Below are positions 13,072-14,221 of a stretch of 14,221 nt of DNA, piece after piece. This DNA is from an uncultured Lachnospiraceae bacterium (GTDB lineage Bacteria; Bacillota; Clostridia; Lachnospirales; Lachnospiraceae), in NCBI GenBank assembly GCA_934359535.1, contig CAKRLN010000032.1, positions 1 through 14,221 of the forward strand, read 5' to 3'. Numbering within the stretch: position 1 is the stretch's first letter; every line of letters starts with the position of its first letter. Under the pieces are notes generated by a model. That model did no database searches, was not told the DNA's origin, and saw nothing but the letters and a program-made list of their open reading frames with translations. A program made the translations under genes and the position numbers.

Positions 13072-14221
13072 CCTCTGCTCCCTCCCCAGAATTTTTCATT
13101 CACGCTTCGGTAACAGACTGCTTCATTCAGATGCTTCATTTGAATGTCAATGCTTTCATCCATATCTGCAATCGTTCTCGCCACCCTTAATATTTTATGA
13201 TATGTCCGTCCTGTCATACCCATTTTACTGTACATATGTTCCATGTAATGCTGCTGTTTTTCCCCAAGCGGACAGTATTCCTTCAGCTTCGCCACCGGGA
13301 TCTGTGTATTATGCGAAAAATTTTCATTGGAAAACCGTTTCTTCTGAATCTGATGACAGCTTACCACCCGCTCTCTTATTTTCTCAGAGCTTTCTCCGGA
13401 AGTACTTCCGGTCAATTCCTCGTAGCTAAGCACAGATGCCTCCACGCAAATATCAATCCGGTCCAATAGCGGCTGTGAAATCCGATTTAAATAGCGTTTA
13501 AGCATTGCCGGTGTACAGCTGCATTTCTGCATATCAGGATAATACCCACAGGCACACGGATTCATCGCTGCGAGCAGAAGAACAGATGCCGGATACGTAG
13601 CTGCACCACTTGCTCTTACAAGATGAATTTCATGTTCTTCTAACGGCTGCCTTAATATTTCCAATGTTGCCTTGTCAAATTCTGTCAGTTCATCCAGAAA
13701 AAGAACCCCCTGATGCGCAAGGGAGATTTCGCCCGGTCTTAAAGCCGCTCCACCGCCGGTCAGTCCTGCTCTCGTTATCGTATGATGCGGATTCCGGAAT
13801 GGCCGTTCGGATAAAAGCCGGTTCTTCTTGGACAGCATCCCGCAGACGCTGTAAATTTTAGACAGTTCCAGCTTTTCTTCCTCGTCTAACGGCGGAAGTA
13901 TTGTGGGCATCCGTTCTGAAATCATTGTTTTCCCAGCTCCAGGCGGTCCCACCATAAGCAGATTATGCATTCCGGATGCCGATACCTCACAGGCTCTTTT
14001 CATGTACTGCTGACCATTTACCTCTGAGAAATCATAGGTCCTTTTCTCCAGAGTTTTTTCTTCTATATAATTATATTCTGGCATCTGATAAGGCTCTCCA
14101 TTCAAAAAGGCAATAACCTGTTTTAAATGAGTGAAACCATAGATCTTTGCCCCTCTGACAAGCTCTGCTTCTTTATAATTTCCCATTGGTACAAGAAACT
14201 CCTCACAGCCACATGAAAATC
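13068..14221 (-). CDS. comM: ComM/YifB family Mg-chelatase-like AAA+ ATPase, partial (N-terminus beyond the window)
   Basis: ComM (YifB) is a hexameric AAA+ helicase that drives branch migration during natural transformation. It resembles Mg-chelatase ChlI but has no role in chlorophyll synthesis. The frame is open to the right edge, so about the last 383 codons are visible; an ATG at 14186 is internal, because the upstream sequence still reads as protein and fits the end of the family's Lon-like N-domain (CEEFLVPMGNYKEAELVRGAKIYGF). Seen in order are Walker A GPPGAGKT (13926-13949), RPFRNPHHTITRAGLTGGG, Walker B GVLFLDELTEF, a CACGYYPD...CSC cysteine cluster typical of the family, and the C-terminal Mg-chelatase domain. 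The usual length is about 500-510, so roughly 125 residues are missing. It is coupled to dprA by a 4-base overlap. Confidence 0.95.
   Translation of the reverse strand, partial: FSCGCEEFLVPMGNYKEAELVRGAKIYGFTHLKQVIAFLNGEPYQMPEYNYIEEKTLEKRTYDFSEVNGQQYMKRACEVSASGMHNLLMVGPPGAGKTMISERMPTILPPLDEEEKLELSKIYSVCGMLSKKNRLLSERPFRNPHHTITRAGLTGGGAALRPGEISLAHQGVLFLDELTEFDKATLEILRQPLEEHEIHLVRASGAATYPASVLLLAAMNPCACGYYPDMQKCSCTPAMLKRYLNRISQPLLDRIDICVEASVLSYEELTGSTSGESSEKIRERVVSCHQIQKKRFSNENFSHNTQIPVAKLKEYCPLGEKQQHYMEHMYSKMGMTGRTYHKILRVARTIADMDESIDIQMKHLNEAVCYRSVNEKFWGGSRG

Noticed and set aside
13040..13429. A 129-codon plus-strand open frame opposite comM
   Set aside because: Antisense to a strongly conserved AAA+ domain; composition looks like a frame shadow, not a protein.
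14184..14186. ATG as the start of the ComM-like gene
   Set aside because: The frame stays open to the window edge and the extra residues fit the family, while the Lon-like N-domain would otherwise be missing. The gene is cut by the window, not truncated biologically.
1..14221. CRISPR arrays, insertion sequences, tRNAs, riboswitches or a phage/defence module
   Set aside because: No repeat arrays, transposase-like proteins, cloverleaf sequences or long structured leaders were seen. All space except short gaps is covered by conserved housekeeping and flagellar genes.

Overview
This window looks like a chromosomal segment of a motile, low-to-moderate GC Gram-positive anaerobe of the Clostridia, most like the Lachnospiraceae (Roseburia / Eubacterium rectale type). 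The grounds are the gene order, a CodY whose helix-turn-helix matches the Firmicutes family closely, strong AGGAGG-type ribosome sites, a few GTG/TTG starts, and an MgtE-N-domain protein (YlxF/MotE-like) between fliJ and fliK. The genus is an inference from protein style, not a proven assignment. Every confident gene lies on the minus strand, so the window reads biologically from right to left.

Right part (14221 to 9790): the C-terminal three quarters of a ComM/YifB AAA+ protein, cut by the window edge, overlaps dprA by 4 bases. A gap of about 110 bases with a good sigma-A-type promoter and a short leader hairpin follows, then topA (type IA topoisomerase with three zinc fingers). This is a DNA-processing block.

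Middle (9789 to 8786): codY, the GTP- and branched-chain-amino-acid-responsive repressor, has its own promoter. A 13/15 match to the CodY consensus operator overlaps the -35 element, which suggests autoregulation. A clear intrinsic terminator ends codY. The next 85 bases hold a candidate flgB promoter, an 11-bp perfect inverted repeat across its -35, and a weaker (11/15) CodY-like box.

Left part (8785 to 1): the early flagellar operon flgB-flgC-fliE-fliF-fliG-fliH-fliI-fliJ-ylxF-fliK, tightly packed with short gaps and several ribosome sites embedded in the preceding gene. It encodes proximal rod proteins (FlgB, FlgC), the rod/MS-ring adaptor FliE, the MS ring (FliF), the rotor/switch protein FliG, the type III export ATPase complex (FliH, FliI, FliJ), a membrane-anchored coiled-coil MotE-like protein, and the hook-length ruler FliK, cut off at the left edge before its C-terminus. 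No terminator is seen at the left end, so the operon continues outside.

The order dprA-topA-...-codY-flgBC-fliEFGHIJ-ylxF-fliK matches the Bacillus subtilis chromosome. Here topA and codY are direct neighbours, without the trmFO-xerC-hslVU genes found between them in Bacillus. I see no mobile element, CRISPR array, tRNA, rRNA or obviously foreign gene. The most interesting signal is regulatory: a predicted CodY autoregulation site and a candidate CodY-motility link encoded in adjacent DNA.
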